Positions 9,507 to 18,216 of a stretch of 64,000 nt of DNA are shown here, one piece after another. Below the pieces are notes generated by a model. The model was given only the letters and a program-made list of their open reading frames with translations, did not search any database and was not told the DNA's origin. Both the position numbers and the translations under genes were made by a program. Source of the stretch: Bog-473 sp052148295 (lineage in GTDB: Bacteria; Actinomycetota; Acidimicrobiia; Acidimicrobiales; RAAP-2); NCBI GenBank assembly GCA_052148295.1, contig JBKQIP010000162.1:1-64000 (forward strand). The letters are read 5' to 3'. How positions within the stretch are numbered: the first letter of the stretch is position 1; each line of letters opens with the position of its first letter.

Positions 9507-10214
9507 TCATGGCCGTGCGGCCTGAATCGCCCCTCTGATCCGGTCGGCGGCAGCCCACGGTTGCCCGTGCCCGAAGATGGCGCTCCCCGCCACGAAGACG
9601 TTGGCACCGGCCCCCGCGGCCAGCGGCGCCGTCTCCACGTCGATGCCGCCGTCCACCTCGATGTCGACCGGAAGGGCGGACGACCGGACGGCGGCGCGGA
9701 CCTGGCCCACCTTGTCGAGCACGTCGGGCATGAAGCTCTGACCACCGAAGCCGGGGAACACCGTCATGCACAGCACCAGGTCGACCGCCTCGAGGTAGGG
9801 CGCCACGGCCTCGAAGGGCGTATCGGGGTTGAGGGCGACGCCGGCCCGCAGACCGAGCTGGCGCATCTGCGCGATCAGGTCGCCGGTGCGCCCGACTTCG
9901 ACGTGCACGGTGCATCCATCGGCGCCGGCCTCGGCGAAGTCCTCGAGGTACTTCGCCGGATCGGTCATCATCAGGTGACAATCGAAGAAGAGCGGCGTGT
10001 GCCGCCGGAGGGAAGCCACGACCGGCGGGCCCACGGTGAGGTTGGGCACGAAATGACCGTCCATGACGTCGACGTGGAGCCAATCCGCCGCCGCCGCCAC
10101 CTCTCCCACCTGCTCGGCCAGCGCGCCGAAGTCGGCCGACAGGACGGACGGCGCGATGCGGATGGCCCCCGGCGGCCCGGCGGCGCGTCCCGATGGAGCA
10201 GATGGCGCGGGCAC
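9507..10214 (-). CDS. rpe: ribulose-phosphate 3-epimerase
   Basis: Rpe interconverts ribulose-5-phosphate and xylulose-5-phosphate in the pentose phosphate pathway. The core starts RIAPSVLSADF and contains HVDVMDGHFVPNLTVGPP, with the metal ligand His and the catalytic Asp, then HLMMTDP, MTVFPGFGGQSFMP and EVDGGID with the second catalytic Asp. The GTG at 10214 gives 235 residues with a short proline/alanine-rich extension; a longer frame overlaps the methyltransferase gene. Here it lies downstream of a methyltransferase instead of the rsmB found in many actinobacterial fmt-rsmB-rpe arrays. Confidence 0.94.
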   Translation of the reverse strand: MPAPSAPSGRAAGPPGAIRIAPSVLSADFGALAEQVGEVAAAADWLHVDVMDGHFVPNLTVGPPVVASLRRHTPLFFDCHLMMTDPAKYLEDFAEAGADGCTVHVEVGRTGDLIAQMRQLGLRAGVALNPDTPFEAVAPYLEAVDLVLCMTVFPGFGGQSFMPDVLDKVGQVRAAVRSSALPVDIEVDGGIDVETAPLAAGAGANVFVAGSAIFGHGQPWAAADRIRGAIQAARP

Positions 10215-10225
10215 GATCCGGCGAC

Positions 10226-11032
10226 TCAACTGAAGCGGGCCCAACACAGGATGCGCCGGAAGCCGTAGAAGTACGGCTCACGCTCCCCGAGCTCCTCGAG
10301 CAGGCGCTCGCGGTAGCGCTCGACGAACGCCGCGAACAGCTCCGGGCTGAGGCGGCTGCGGTACGGGGTGAGGACCGACCCCATGACCCATTCCACCACG
10401 TCATCGGTCGACGACAGCTCGTGGCCGTACACCTCCATGCGCACCACCTGTTGGCTGGCCCCCAGTTCGTACAGCAGATCGGCGTAGAGCTCGGGGGACA
10501 GGACATAGCGCCCCCGGTCCTCGGGGACGTCACCGTCCAACGCATCGATGAAGGGTGGCTCGAGGGCCACCTGGTGGGCCAGCACGTGCGACGGGTGACG
10601 AAAGTTCGCCGGCACCTGGAAGGCCAGTTGCCCGTCGGCCTTGAGCGCGGTGCGCATGCGGGCCAGGAGGTTGAGGTGATCGTCCACCCATTGCAGCGAG
10701 GCGTTGGCGAAGACCAGATCGAGGTCCTCACCGAGCCACGTGGAGATGTCACCCGGCGCGAACGAGAGGCCGGCCACCCCCGCATGGTCGGCCGTGGCAC
10801 GCGCCATCATCGCTTCGGACGAGTCGACGCCGACGGTCTCGTCGGCCTGCAGGTGCGCGTGCAGGATCGCGGTCAGGTCACCCGTCCCGCATCCGAGATC
10901 GACGATCCGGCCGTGGGGCACGGGGTGGCAGAGCGCCAACAGGTCGTCGAACGGCTGCCGCCGCTCGGAACGGAACCGGTGGTACTGATCGGGGTTCCAC
11001 CCGTCAAGAGGGGTCACGGTCACTGCGCCCAT
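10226..11032 (-). CDS. class I SAM-dependent methyltransferase, trans-aconitate 2-methyltransferase-like
   Basis: This 268-residue methyltransferase has the SAM-binding motif RIVDLGCGTGDLTAIL, followed by the acidic ribose contact VGVDSSEAM and FANASLQWVDDH (motif IV). The start of the domain (DGWNPDQYHRFRSERRQPFDDLL) and the C-terminal helices match the Tam family, which methylates trans-aconitate to relieve inhibition of the citric acid cycle. The real substrate cannot be read from sequence. The ATG at 11032 lies two bases past the fmt stop, so it is co-transcribed with fmt. Confidence 0.85.
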   Translation of the reverse strand: MGAVTVTPLDGWNPDQYHRFRSERRQPFDDLLALCHPVPHGRIVDLGCGTGDLTAILHAHLQADETVGVDSSEAMMARATADHAGVAGLSFAPGDISTWLGEDLDLVFANASLQWVDDHLNLLARMRTALKADGQLAFQVPANFRHPSHVLAHQVALEPPFIDALDGDVPEDRGRYVLSPELYADLLYELGASQQVVRMEVYGHELSSTDDVVEWVMGSVLTPYRSRLSPELFAAFVERYRERLLEELGEREPYFYGFRRILCWARFS

Positions 11033-11034
11033 GT

Positions 11035-11967
11035 TTAGTCGCTCCCGAGGCGCTCCCCCTCCGTCGGCCGCACGCCGCGCCGCCAATCCTCTGCCGACAT
11101 GGGCGTTCTGCTCGCCGGCTTGACCTCCCGGAGGGTGAGGAGGCCGTGGCCGGTGACCACCGACGTCCCCCGCAGCGTCCCGGGCCGGCCGGTGGTAGCG
11201 GCGGCTTCGGCGGCTTCGTCGGCGGGATCGGCGGTATCGTCCGCGGGATCGGCATCGGCATCGGGAACGGCGCGCAGGACCCCCAGCCGCTGGCCGCGGA
11301 AGGTGGTCCACGCCCGGCCCAGTCGCACCACGCGGTGGAGTTGGCGCGCTCCCTCCTCCCAGCGCAGGTGCAGGTCCTCGGTAGTGAGCTTGTCGGCCAT
11401 GGTGGGCACGCCACGTTGGGGCTCGGGCACCGGGAGGCCCGCGGCGCCGTGCGCCAGCGTCTCGACCAGGAGCGCGCCGCCCACCGCCACCAGCTCGTCC
11501 CGCAGTGTCGCCAGGTCGATCGTCTCGTCCAGTGGCACGACCCGGCGGGCGTAGACCGGTCCGGTGTCGAGGCCCTCTTCGACCTGCATCACGCAGACAC
11601 CGGTCTCGGTGTCCCCGGCCAATATGGCGCGCTCCACCGGCGCCGCGCCGCGCCAGCGCGGCAGGAGGGAGAAGTGGAGATTGACCATGGGGACCTGCGC
11701 CAGCAGCTCTGGGGGGATGATGCGGCCGTAGGCCACCACCACGCCGAGCTCCGCGCCGGCCCCGGCCACCTCGGCCAGGGCGTGCGAGACCGGTAGGCCG
11801 AGCTCCCGCGCCGCCACCTTCACCGGGCTGGGGGTGACGCCCCCTCCCCGGCCGCGGCGCCGGTCCGGACGGGTGACGCAGAGCGTGATGTCGTGTCCGG
11901 CGGCGACCAGCTGGCGCAGCGGGCCCACCGCCATGTCGGGAGTGCCGAGGAAGGCGAGCCGAGCCAC
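11035..11967 (-). CDS. fmt: methionyl-tRNA formyltransferase
   Basis: Fmt formylates Met-tRNAfMet with 10-formyl-tetrahydrofolate. The N-terminal domain has the catalytic triad Asn96, His98 (MVNLHFSLLPRWRGAAPV) and Asp134 (EGLDTGP). The C-terminal tRNA-binding domain begins near residue 200. Residues about 235-262 are an odd acidic insert of Asp/Ala/Pro repeats, encoded by a run of simple GC-rich codons, absent from typical homologues. Total length is 310 aa. It follows def, its functional partner, after 34 bases. Confidence 0.94.
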   Translation of the reverse strand: MARLAFLGTPDMAVGPLRQLVAAGHDITLCVTRPDRRRGRGGGVTPSPVKVAARELGLPVSHALAEVAGAGAELGVVVAYGRIIPPELLAQVPMVNLHFSLLPRWRGAAPVERAILAGDTETGVCVMQVEEGLDTGPVYARRVVPLDETIDLATLRDELVAVGGALLVETLAHGAAGLPVPEPQRGVPTMADKLTTEDLHLRWEEGARQLHRVVRLGRAWTTFRGQRLGVLRAVPDADADPADDTADPADEAAEAAATTGRPGTLRGTSVVTGHGLLTLREVKPASRTPMSAEDWRRGVRPTEGERLGSD

Positions 11968-12001
11968 CCGGTCACCGTAGGACAGGCCGGGGCGGCACCC
12001 C

Positions 12002-12535
12002 TCAGCGGGTGAAGAGCCTGGACAGGCCGTCGGGGTCGCCCTCGGGCAACCCGAGCGTGCGGCCGCGCAGGATCTTCAGCGCCTCCCGGCGTTGATCCTC
12101 GTTCAGACGGTCCACCAGGAGCACGCCGTCGAGATGGTCCAGCTCGTGCTGGAAGACCCGGCCCTCGAGCTCGACCGCCTCGAGCGAGATCTCGTTGCCG
12201 TCGAGGTCACGGCCCACCAGGTGCACCGCGTTCGGGCGCACGATGTCCCAACTCAGGCCCGGGATCGACAGGCAACCTTCGTCGTAGGTCCATTCCCCGT
12301 CGCTCTCGACGATCTGCGGGTTGATCACCGTCCGCGGGCCCTCCCCCACGTCGTAGACGAAGATCCGCCGGAGCACCCCGATCTGATTGGCCGCCAGGCC
12401 CGTCCCCGGTGCCTCGTACATGGTCTCGATCATGGACTCCACCAGGCCGGCCAGCGTGCCGTCGATCTCGTCGACCTCGCGGGTGCGCTGCTTCAGCACG
12501 GGGTCTCCGTACTGGCGAATGGTCAGACCGGGCAT
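12002..12535 (-). CDS. def: peptide deformylase
   Basis: Def removes the N-formyl group from new proteins, acting after Fmt (next gene). The three metal motifs are complete in this 177-residue protein: GTGLAANQIG (44-53), EGCLS (86-90, metal ligand Cys88) and HELDH (130-134, ligands His130 and His134, catalytic Glu131). A TAGAAT -10 box ends six bases before the ATG, so def-fmt may be read as a leaderless transcript apart from upstream priA. Confidence 0.96.
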   Translation of the reverse strand: MPGLTIRQYGDPVLKQRTREVDEIDGTLAGLVESMIETMYEAPGTGLAANQIGVLRRIFVYDVGEGPRTVINPQIVESDGEWTYDEGCLSIPGLSWDIVRPNAVHLVGRDLDGNEISLEAVELEGRVFQHELDHLDGVLLVDRLNEDQRREALKILRGRTLGLPEGDPDGLSRLFTR

Positions 12536-12541
12536 GGCGCC

Positions 12542-12547
12542 ATTCTA
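12542..12547 (-). promoter_or_regulatory. -10 box (TAGAAT) for leaderless def transcript
   Basis: TAGAAT reads towards def and is followed by six bases (GGCGCC) and then the ATG, so transcription would begin at or next to the start codon. There is no clear -35. The same arrangement occurs before the gene at 52269. Confidence 0.5.
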
Positions 12548-12570
12548 CCGGGCCTCCCCCGTCCCCACCC

Positions 12571-14367
12571 TCACACCGCCGTCGGGTCCACCTCGATCCG
12601 CAGGCCCCGGCCCGGCGGTCGTGGGACCTCCTCGAGCAGGTCGCTCAGCGCGGCCGCGTCGGGGGCGTGCACCAGACGACGACCGTCGGGCAGGTCCGAC
12701 ACGGTCACCGCTCGACCCTCGCCGGCGGCGGCCAGCGCCTCGGCGTAGTCGGCGGCCCGCGGGCCCGACAGGGCGGCCAACGCGGCGAACGGAGGCAGAC
12801 CGGCACCGCGACGGATGGACTCCTCCTCCGCCGCGATCGCCGAGGGGTCGCCCCGGACCACGGCGGCCAGCACCGGATGGGCGGGCACGCGCGTCTGCAC
12901 CAGGACCCGGGCCGACGGTGGGCCCGCCTGGCGGGGCCCGACCAGCCGAGCGGAGCGGATGAGCAGGGCCAGGGTCTCGTCGGTGGCACTGAAGCGGGGG
13001 GCCAGCAGGTGGAGATCGATGTCGAGGAAGACCACCGCCGCGGCGCGACGGACCCGGTGCAGGACGGCTTCGGTGCCGATCAGCACCGGCGCCGCGGACT
13101 CCGGCTCGCCCGTGGATTGCGCCGCACCGGACACCTCGACCACCTCGGTGCGGAGGAGCGCCGCCACCTCTTCCCGCAGACGGCTCACGCCGGACCGGAG
13201 CGTCTTCATGCGCAGACGACCGCAGGCCGCGCATACCATCGGGCGTTCCTCGCCGCAGCGCGGGCAGCGCAGGCCGTCCTCGAAGGGCCGTACGGCGGCC
13301 GAGCAGCGGACGCACTGCGCCAGCTCTCCGCAGTGAGCGCAGGCCAATAGGCGGGCGCGTCCGGTGCGGTTGAAGACGCAGACCAGAGGGCCGCGCCGCG
13401 CCCGCAGCGGCGGATCATCGAGCACGGATCGGGACAATCGCACGAACTCCTCGGAGAACAAGCCCAGGTGGGGATCCGCTCCCCGCCGATCCACCAGTTC
13501 GACGGCGGCCCAGCCCGCTCGTTCCACCCCGGCCGGCGGCGCCACGATCGTCCGACCCGCACCGAGGGCCACCGGAGGAGCAGGGCACGTCACCAGGCAG
13601 CGCACACCCTCACGCCGGGCCCGCTCGGAGGCGACGTCGACCGCACTGTAGGTCGGTGCACTCTCCTCCCGGTAGGCCTCGTCGTGGGCGTCGAGCACGA
13701 CCGCGGCGGCCAGTCGCGGCACCGGTGCCCAGGCGCCGGCCCGGTTCCCCACCACGATGGGCCATCCCGCCCTGGCCTCCTCCCACGCCGTCGTCGCCGC
13801 ATAGCCACGGCGGGCCAGCCGATCGACCAGGCGCTCGGCCCAACCGGTGCCCGGGACCAGCACCAGGACGCTGCCCCGGCCCACGGTCTCGGGGTCCTGG
13901 GCCACCGTGGTCACCACGTCGATGAGGTCAGTGGTGGGCGGGAGGCGCAGCAGGGCCGGGGCATCGGACACCAGGGCCTGCCGCGTCGTCTGGGCGGCCA
14001 CCGACGCCGGGGCGGCCACCGACGCCGGCGCGTCCGGGCCCGGGCGGGCGGGCGGCGAGGCCGGGACCTCGGGCAGGGCGCGCACCACGTGGTGGGGAGA
14101 CGCCGCGCCCAGGAAGAAGGAGACCGGGCCGGCCCAGCGCCAGGCCGCCCAGCGGGCCACCTCGACCACCGTGGCCGGAGGACCCCAGCCGGACCACTGC
14201 GCCAGGGGCGCCACCGACACTCCCGGGGGCGGTGTGACGTCGTCCTCGACCACCCAGGCACCGACCCGGCGGCCGTGCAGTCTCACGCGGACGCGGGTAC
14301 CGATGGTGACCGGGTCGTTCCATCGCTCGGGAACGGCGTAGTCGAACAGCTTGGGCACCGCCGCCAC
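12571..14367 (-). CDS. priA: degenerate primosomal protein N' (PriA-like, helicase motifs lost)
   Basis: The order of domains matches PriA: an N-terminal DNA-binding segment (VPKLFDYAVPERW, then GTRVRVRLHGRRVGAWVV), a helicase-like core, a zinc region with eight cysteines (343, 346, 352, 355, 368, 371, 379, 382) and the C-terminal domain. The Walker A loop is missing (LRLPPTTD, about 140-147, lies where it is expected) and the DEAH motif is degraded to VLDAHDEAY. Such ATPase-dead PriA proteins are known in actinobacteria and probably act in replication restart as a scaffold. The start is uncertain: GTG 14367 is the last standard start before the conserved region, but conserved residues continue about seven codons upstream, so a rarer start (for example CTG at 14415) is possible. 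Confidence 0.85.
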   Translation of the reverse strand: MAAVPKLFDYAVPERWNDPVTIGTRVRVRLHGRRVGAWVVEDDVTPPPGVSVAPLAQWSGWGPPATVVEVARWAAWRWAGPVSFFLGAASPHHVVRALPEVPASPPARPGPDAPASVAAPASVAAQTTRQALVSDAPALLRLPPTTDLIDVVTTVAQDPETVGRGSVLVLVPGTGWAERLVDRLARRGYAATTAWEEARAGWPIVVGNRAGAWAPVPRLAAAVVLDAHDEAYREESAPTYSAVDVASERARREGVRCLVTCPAPPVALGAGRTIVAPPAGVERAGWAAVELVDRRGADPHLGLFSEEFVRLSRSVLDDPPLRARRGPLVCVFNRTGRARLLACAHCGELAQCVRCSAAVRPFEDGLRCPRCGEERPMVCAACGRLRMKTLRSGVSRLREEVAALLRTEVVEVSGAAQSTGEPESAAPVLIGTEAVLHRVRRAAAVVFLDIDLHLLAPRFSATDETLALLIRSARLVGPRQAGPPSARVLVQTRVPAHPVLAAVVRGDPSAIAAEEESIRRGAGLPPFAALAALSGPRAADYAEALAAAGEGRAVTVSDLPDGRRLVHAPDAAALSDLLEEVPRPPGRGLRIEVDPTAV

Positions 14368-14425
14368 ATCGGTGCGGACCCGAACGACGCGGCGACCTGC
14401 CGTGTCCTCGTTCAGGTGGCGTGGC

Positions 14426-15616
14426 TCACAAACCCAGCGCGGACCGCAGCTCGTCCACCCGCGGCGTGGCCTCCCAGGTGAACTCCTTCTCCGATCGCCC
14501 GAAGTGCCCGTAGGCCGCCGTCTTCTTGTAGATCGGCCGGCGCAGGTCCAGGTCCCGTGCGATGGCGGCCGGCCGGAGGTCGAACACCTCGCGCACGGCA
14601 CCGGAGATCTTCTCGGGATCGGCGGCCTCGGTGCCGAAGGTCTCGACCAGCAACGAGACCGGCTGCGCCACACCGATGGCGTAGGCCACCTGGACCTCGC
14701 ATCGCCGGGCCGCCCCCGAGGCCACCACGTGCTTGGCCACCCAGCGGGCCGCATACGCCGCGGACCGGTCGACCTTCGAGGGATCCTTGCCTGAGAACGC
14801 CCCACCACCGTGACGGGCCATCCCGCCGTAGGTGTCGACGATGATCTTGCGTCCGGTCAGCCCGGTGTCGGCATGGGGGCCACCGAGCTCGAAGGTGCCG
14901 GTCGGATTGGCCAAGATCCGCAGGCCGTCGGTCTCGAGGTCGGTCGGCAGCAGGGGCTGGATCACGTGCTCCGTCAGGTCCGGCAGCAGCTGCTCCTCGA
15001 GGTCGATGCCCGGTGCGTGCTGGGTCGAGATCAGCACCGTGTCCACCCGCGCCGGTCGACCGTGCTCGTAGACCACCGAGACCTGGGTCTTGCCGTCGGG
15101 TCGCAGATAGGGCACGGCACCGACGCGGCGCACCTGGGCCAGGCGCTCGGACAGGCGATGGGCCAACCAGATCGGCAGCGGCATGAGGTCGGGCGTCTCG
15201 TCGCAGGCGTAGCCGAACATCATCCCCTGGTCCCCCGCACCCTGCGCGTTGAGGGTGTCCTCTCCGCCGCTGCCGGTGCGGAACTCGAAGGCCGTGTCCA
15301 CACCCTGTGCGATGTCGGGGGACTGACCGTCGAGGGAGACCAGCACGCCACAGGTACGCCCGTTGAACCCGTAGGCGTCGTTGTCGTAGCCGATCTCGCA
15401 CACCGTGTCGCGCACGATGGTCGGGATGTCCACATAGGTCGACGTGGTGACCTCGCCGGCCACCACCACCAGGCCGGTGGTCAGGAGCGTCTCGCACGCC
15501 ACCCGGCTGGCCGGGTCGCCCTCCAACATGGCGTCGAGCACGGCGTCGGAGATCTGGTCCGCCATCTTGTCCGGATGGCCCTCGGTCACGGACTCCGAAG
15601 TAAACGTCGTCTTCAC
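14426..15616 (-). CDS. metK: S-adenosylmethionine synthetase
   Basis: MetK makes S-adenosylmethionine from ATP and methionine. The 396-residue protein carries GHPDKMADQISDAVLD (ATP/metal), the signature hexapeptide region GAGDQGMMFGYACDE, and the P-loop-like GGGAFSGKDPSKVDRSAAY. All three repeats are full length. The GTG start overlaps the coaBC stop by four bases (GTGA). It lies inside the rpoZ-coaBC-metK-priA run shared by many actinobacteria. Confidence 0.97.
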   Translation of the reverse strand: MKTTFTSESVTEGHPDKMADQISDAVLDAMLEGDPASRVACETLLTTGLVVVAGEVTTSTYVDIPTIVRDTVCEIGYDNDAYGFNGRTCGVLVSLDGQSPDIAQGVDTAFEFRTGSGGEDTLNAQGAGDQGMMFGYACDETPDLMPLPIWLAHRLSERLAQVRRVGAVPYLRPDGKTQVSVVYEHGRPARVDTVLISTQHAPGIDLEEQLLPDLTEHVIQPLLPTDLETDGLRILANPTGTFELGGPHADTGLTGRKIIVDTYGGMARHGGGAFSGKDPSKVDRSAAYAARWVAKHVVASGAARRCEVQVAYAIGVAQPVSLLVETFGTEAADPEKISGAVREVFDLRPAAIARDLDLRRPIYKKTAAYGHFGRSEKEFTWEATPRVDELRSALGL

Positions 15617-16866
15617 GTTGCGCTCCCATATTCTCTTTGGTGGGCGGTCACTCTATCGAGCACCGCGTCGGCCACAGCATCCTTGGACGTCAAGGGGACT
15701 TCGGTCACGCTGCCGTCCACCGCGAGGATGCTGACCGCGTTGGTGTCATGGTCGAATCCGGCGCCGGGCGCACTGACATCGTTCACGACCAGGAGGTCGA
15801 CACCCTTGCGGGTCAGCTTCCTCCGCCCGCGCGCCAGCACGTCGTCGGTCTCGGCCGCGAAGCCGACCACGATCTGCCCGCGAGGACGGCGCGCCACCAG
15901 TCCGGTCAGGATGTCGGGAGTCGGCTCGAGCACCAGGTCGGGCAGCCCGTCCTCCTTGGCGAGCTTGCGCTCGGCGACCTCCTTGGGGCGGAAGTCCGCC
16001 ACGGCCGCCGCCATGACGACGACGTCGGCCTGCGGGCACGCCTCGAGCATCGCCGCTTCCATCTCGGCGGCCGACTCGACCCCGATGCGCGTGACGGCCG
16101 CCGCGACGTCCGCCGCCAGGGCCAGGCCCGAGGTGGTGACCAGGGTCACGGTCGCCCCGCGGCGCGCCGCTGCTTCGGCCAACGCATGACCCTGCTTGCC
16201 CGAGGACCGGTTGGTCAGGAATCGGACGGGGTCGATGGGTTCGCGGGTGCCGCCCGCGCTCACCACCACGCGACGTCCCGCCAGGTCGCCCGGGCCGGCC
16301 ACCGGCTGCCCCACCAGGGCCAAGGCGCGCGCCGCAATGACGGCCGGATCGGCCAGGCGGCCCTCCCCCGAGTCACCCCCGGCCAGGCGCCCGGTCTCGG
16401 GCGGGACGAACTGCACCCCGCGCCGCTCCAGCACGGCCAGGTTCTCCCGGACCGACGGGTGCTCCCACATCTCGGTGTGCATGGCCGGGCACAGCAGCAC
16501 CGGTGCCCGGGTGGCCAGCAGGGTGGCGGTCAGCAAGTCGTCGGACAGGCCGGCCCGGTAGCGGGCCAGGAGGTGCGCCGTGGCCGGAGCCACCAGGACC
16601 AGATCGGCTCGTTGCCCCAGACGGGTGTGGGGGATCGGCGAGTCCTCGTCCCACAGCGAGCTCTGCACGGGCTCGGACGCCAGGGCGGAAAACGTCAGCG
16701 CGCCGACGAAGCGGGTGGCGTCGGCGGTGAGGACGGGCACCACGTGGGCTCCGGCATCGACCAGGCGACGGCACACCTCGACGGCCTTGTAGGCGGCGAT
16801 GCCACCGCAGACGCCGAGCACGATGCGGGGAGCCGCACCCTCTGCCACCTGCCGTTCGTCGGTCAT
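15613..16866 (-). CDS. coaBC: phosphopantothenoylcysteine decarboxylase / phosphopantothenate-cysteine ligase
   Basis: This bifunctional enzyme of coenzyme A synthesis has 417 residues. The N-terminal flavoprotein half (CoaC) has LGVCGGIAAYKAVE, a histidine in SPIPHTRL and LLCPAMHTEMWEHP, the PAM motif with the catalytic cysteine. The C-terminal half (CoaB) has VSAGGTREPIDPVRFLTNRS and SSGKQG for CTP and dimer contacts, plus AAAVADFRPK with the conserved lysine. It lies 28 bases after rpoZ and is coupled to metK by GTGA. Confidence 0.96.
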   Translation of the reverse strand: MTDERQVAEGAAPRIVLGVCGGIAAYKAVEVCRRLVDAGAHVVPVLTADATRFVGALTFSALASEPVQSSLWDEDSPIPHTRLGQRADLVLVAPATAHLLARYRAGLSDDLLTATLLATRAPVLLCPAMHTEMWEHPSVRENLAVLERRGVQFVPPETGRLAGGDSGEGRLADPAVIAARALALVGQPVAGPGDLAGRRVVVSAGGTREPIDPVRFLTNRSSGKQGHALAEAAARRGATVTLVTTSGLALAADVAAAVTRIGVESAAEMEAAMLEACPQADVVVMAAAVADFRPKEVAERKLAKEDGLPDLVLEPTPDILTGLVARRPRGQIVVGFAAETDDVLARGRRKLTRKGVDLLVVNDVSAPGAGFDHDTNAVSILAVDGSVTEVPLTSKDAVADAVLDRVTAHQREYGSAT

Positions 16867-16894
16867 CGGCGGAACCCGCCGCGCCCCGCCGCGC

Positions 16895-17275
16895 CTAGCT
16901 CGCGGTCGGGTCCTCGTCCCCGACGTCGAGGACTTCGCTCAGCATCGCCTCGTCGCCGCCCTCGGTCTCCTGGGCCGCCTCGGCGGCGGCATCGGCCAGG
17001 GCGGCGGCCAGGGCTGCCTCCTCTTCGGGGTCGGGGCGGCTGTACGTCGCCTTGCCGGCCGCGATCTCCTCGAAGGCGATGGACACCGGCTTGCCCGAGA
17101 CGGATGCCACCTGGGGCGGGACGACCTTGCCGAGCCCTTCGCCCAGGCTGTTGTAGTACGAGTTCACCTGCCGGGCGCGGGCCGAACCCAGCGCCACCAG
17201 GGTGAACTTGGAGTCGACCTTGTCCAGCAGGTCCTCGATGGGTGGGTCCATGAGTGTGTTGCGGCCTTGCGCCAT
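16895..17275 (-). CDS. rpoZ: RNA polymerase omega subunit
   Basis: The 126-residue omega subunit helps assemble RNA polymerase. Its core reads MDPPIEDLLDKVDSKFTLVALGSARARQVNSYY, the RpoZ signature, followed by PVSIAFEEIAAGK. The C-terminal 40 residues are an acidic Ala/Glu/Asp tail, a usual actinobacterial feature. Its ATG shares one base with the gmk stop (TGATG). Confidence 0.95.
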   Translation of the reverse strand: MAQGRNTLMDPPIEDLLDKVDSKFTLVALGSARARQVNSYYNSLGEGLGKVVPPQVASVSGKPVSIAFEEIAAGKATYSRPDPEEEAALAAALADAAAEAAQETEGGDEAMLSEVLDVGDEDPTAS

Positions 17276-17835
17276 CAGGTGTCCTCCGGGTTCGCGGCGC
17301 TCACGGCGGCCGATCGGGTCCGGTCAACTATAGCGGCCAGCTCACGGTAGGCCTGACGCAGGTCGTCGTTGACCACGGTGTAGCTGGCCAGCTGGCGGCC
17401 GCGCTCGACCTCGCGCACTCCCGTGTCCACCCGGCGGCGGATCTGCGCCTCGTCGTCCCCCCGGGCCGCCAGGCGGGCCGCCTGCACCTCAGCGGAGGGG
17501 GGGAGCAGCAGAATGACCGTGGCGTCGGGCCGTTGGGCCAGGACCTGCTCGGCCCCCTGCACCTCGATCTCGAGCAACACGTCGGCTCCCGGCGGAGGAT
17601 CGGGGACCGGCGTCCCCATCAGGTTCCCGAGGAACTCGGCCCACTCGAAGAACGCACCGGCCTCGATGGCCCGCTCGAAGGTGGCCCGGTCGACGAAGAC
17701 GTAGGCGTTCCGCTCGCGCTCGCCGGGCCGCGGCGGGCGCGTGGTCCAGCTGCGGCTCAGCCAGAGGGTGGGATCCTTGGCCACGAGCTCAGCCGCGAGT
17801 GTGCCCTTGCCGGCCCCCCCGGGGCCGATCAGCAC
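17275..17835 (-). CDS. gmk: guanylate kinase
   Basis: Gmk phosphorylates GMP to GDP. The P-loop is GPGGAGKGT near the N terminus (family usual GPSGVGKGT); SRSWTTRPPRPGERERNAYVFV binds GMP, and EIEVQGAEQV follows. The GTG at 17835 gives a protein starting MLIGPGG, which clips the first strand. The frame continues upstream as LRADPLIFV without a stop or a standard start, so a CTG start (17847 or 17859), overlapping or abutting the mihF stop, may be the true one. It follows mihF, its usual actinobacterial neighbour. Confidence 0.93.
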   Translation of the reverse strand: MLIGPGGAGKGTLAAELVAKDPTLWLSRSWTTRPPRPGERERNAYVFVDRATFERAIEAGAFFEWAEFLGNLMGTPVPDPPPGADVLLEIEVQGAEQVLAQRPDATVILLLPPSAEVQAARLAARGDDEAQIRRRVDTGVREVERGRQLASYTVVNDDLRQAYRELAAIVDRTRSAAVSAANPEDT

Positions 17836-17848
17836 GAAGATCAGTGGA

Positions 17849-18166
17849 TCAGCGCGCAGTCTCTTTGAGCAACGACTCGCGCTGCTTGGCTCCCAGGCCC
17901 TGCAATCGACGACTCTCGCTGATGCCCACGGTCTCCATGAGCCGACGGGCCTTCACCTTGCCCAAGCCGGGAAGGGACTCCAGCACGGAGACCACCTTCA
18001 TCTTGCCGACCGTCTCGTCGGAGTCCGCGTCCGTGAGGAGTTGGGCCAGTGAGAGCTGGTTCATCTTCAACCTGTTCTTCACCTCGGCCCGCTCACGGCG
18101 GACCCTGGCGGCCTTTTCGAGTGCAGCAGCGCGCTGCTCGGGAGTGAGTGCGGGAGGTTGCGGCAT
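17849..18166 (-). CDS. mihF: integration host factor, actinobacterial type
   Basis: This 105-residue nucleoid protein is unrelated to HU/IHF of proteobacteria and is confined to Actinomycetota. The sequence begins MPQPPALTPEQRAAALEKA, continues with the basic helix RRERAEVKNRLK and has a helix-hairpin-helix-like segment LPGLGKVKARRLMETVGI that binds DNA. It lies directly before gmk, the standard order. A TATGGT -10 box ends six bases before the ATG, so the whole mihF-gmk-rpoZ-coaBC-metK block may start here as a leaderless mRNA. Confidence 0.95.
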   Translation of the reverse strand: MPQPPALTPEQRAAALEKAARVRRERAEVKNRLKMNQLSLAQLLTDADSDETVGKMKVVSVLESLPGLGKVKARRLMETVGISESRRLQGLGAKQRESLLKETAR

Positions 18167-18172
18167 GGCGAG

Positions 18173-18178
18173 ACCATA
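18173..18178 (-). promoter_or_regulatory. -10 box (TATGGT) for leaderless mihF transcript
   Basis: TATGGT is followed by CTCGCC and the mihF ATG, a six-base gap. It lies in the 50-base interval after pyrF, and would give the housekeeping block its own start separate from the pyr operon. No clear -35 is visible. Confidence 0.5.
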
Positions 18179-18216
18179 GCGCCTCTGTTGGTGGGGTTCA
18201 TCTCCGAAACCCCATC

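Noticed and set aside
9457..9509. 17-codon frame starting at the rpe stop (ATGA)
   Set aside because: Too short, no known domain; it overlaps the start of the FAD oxidoreductase and is probably chance.
14426..15616. SAM riboswitch before metK
   Set aside because: metK overlaps the coaBC stop by four bases, so it has no leader of its own.
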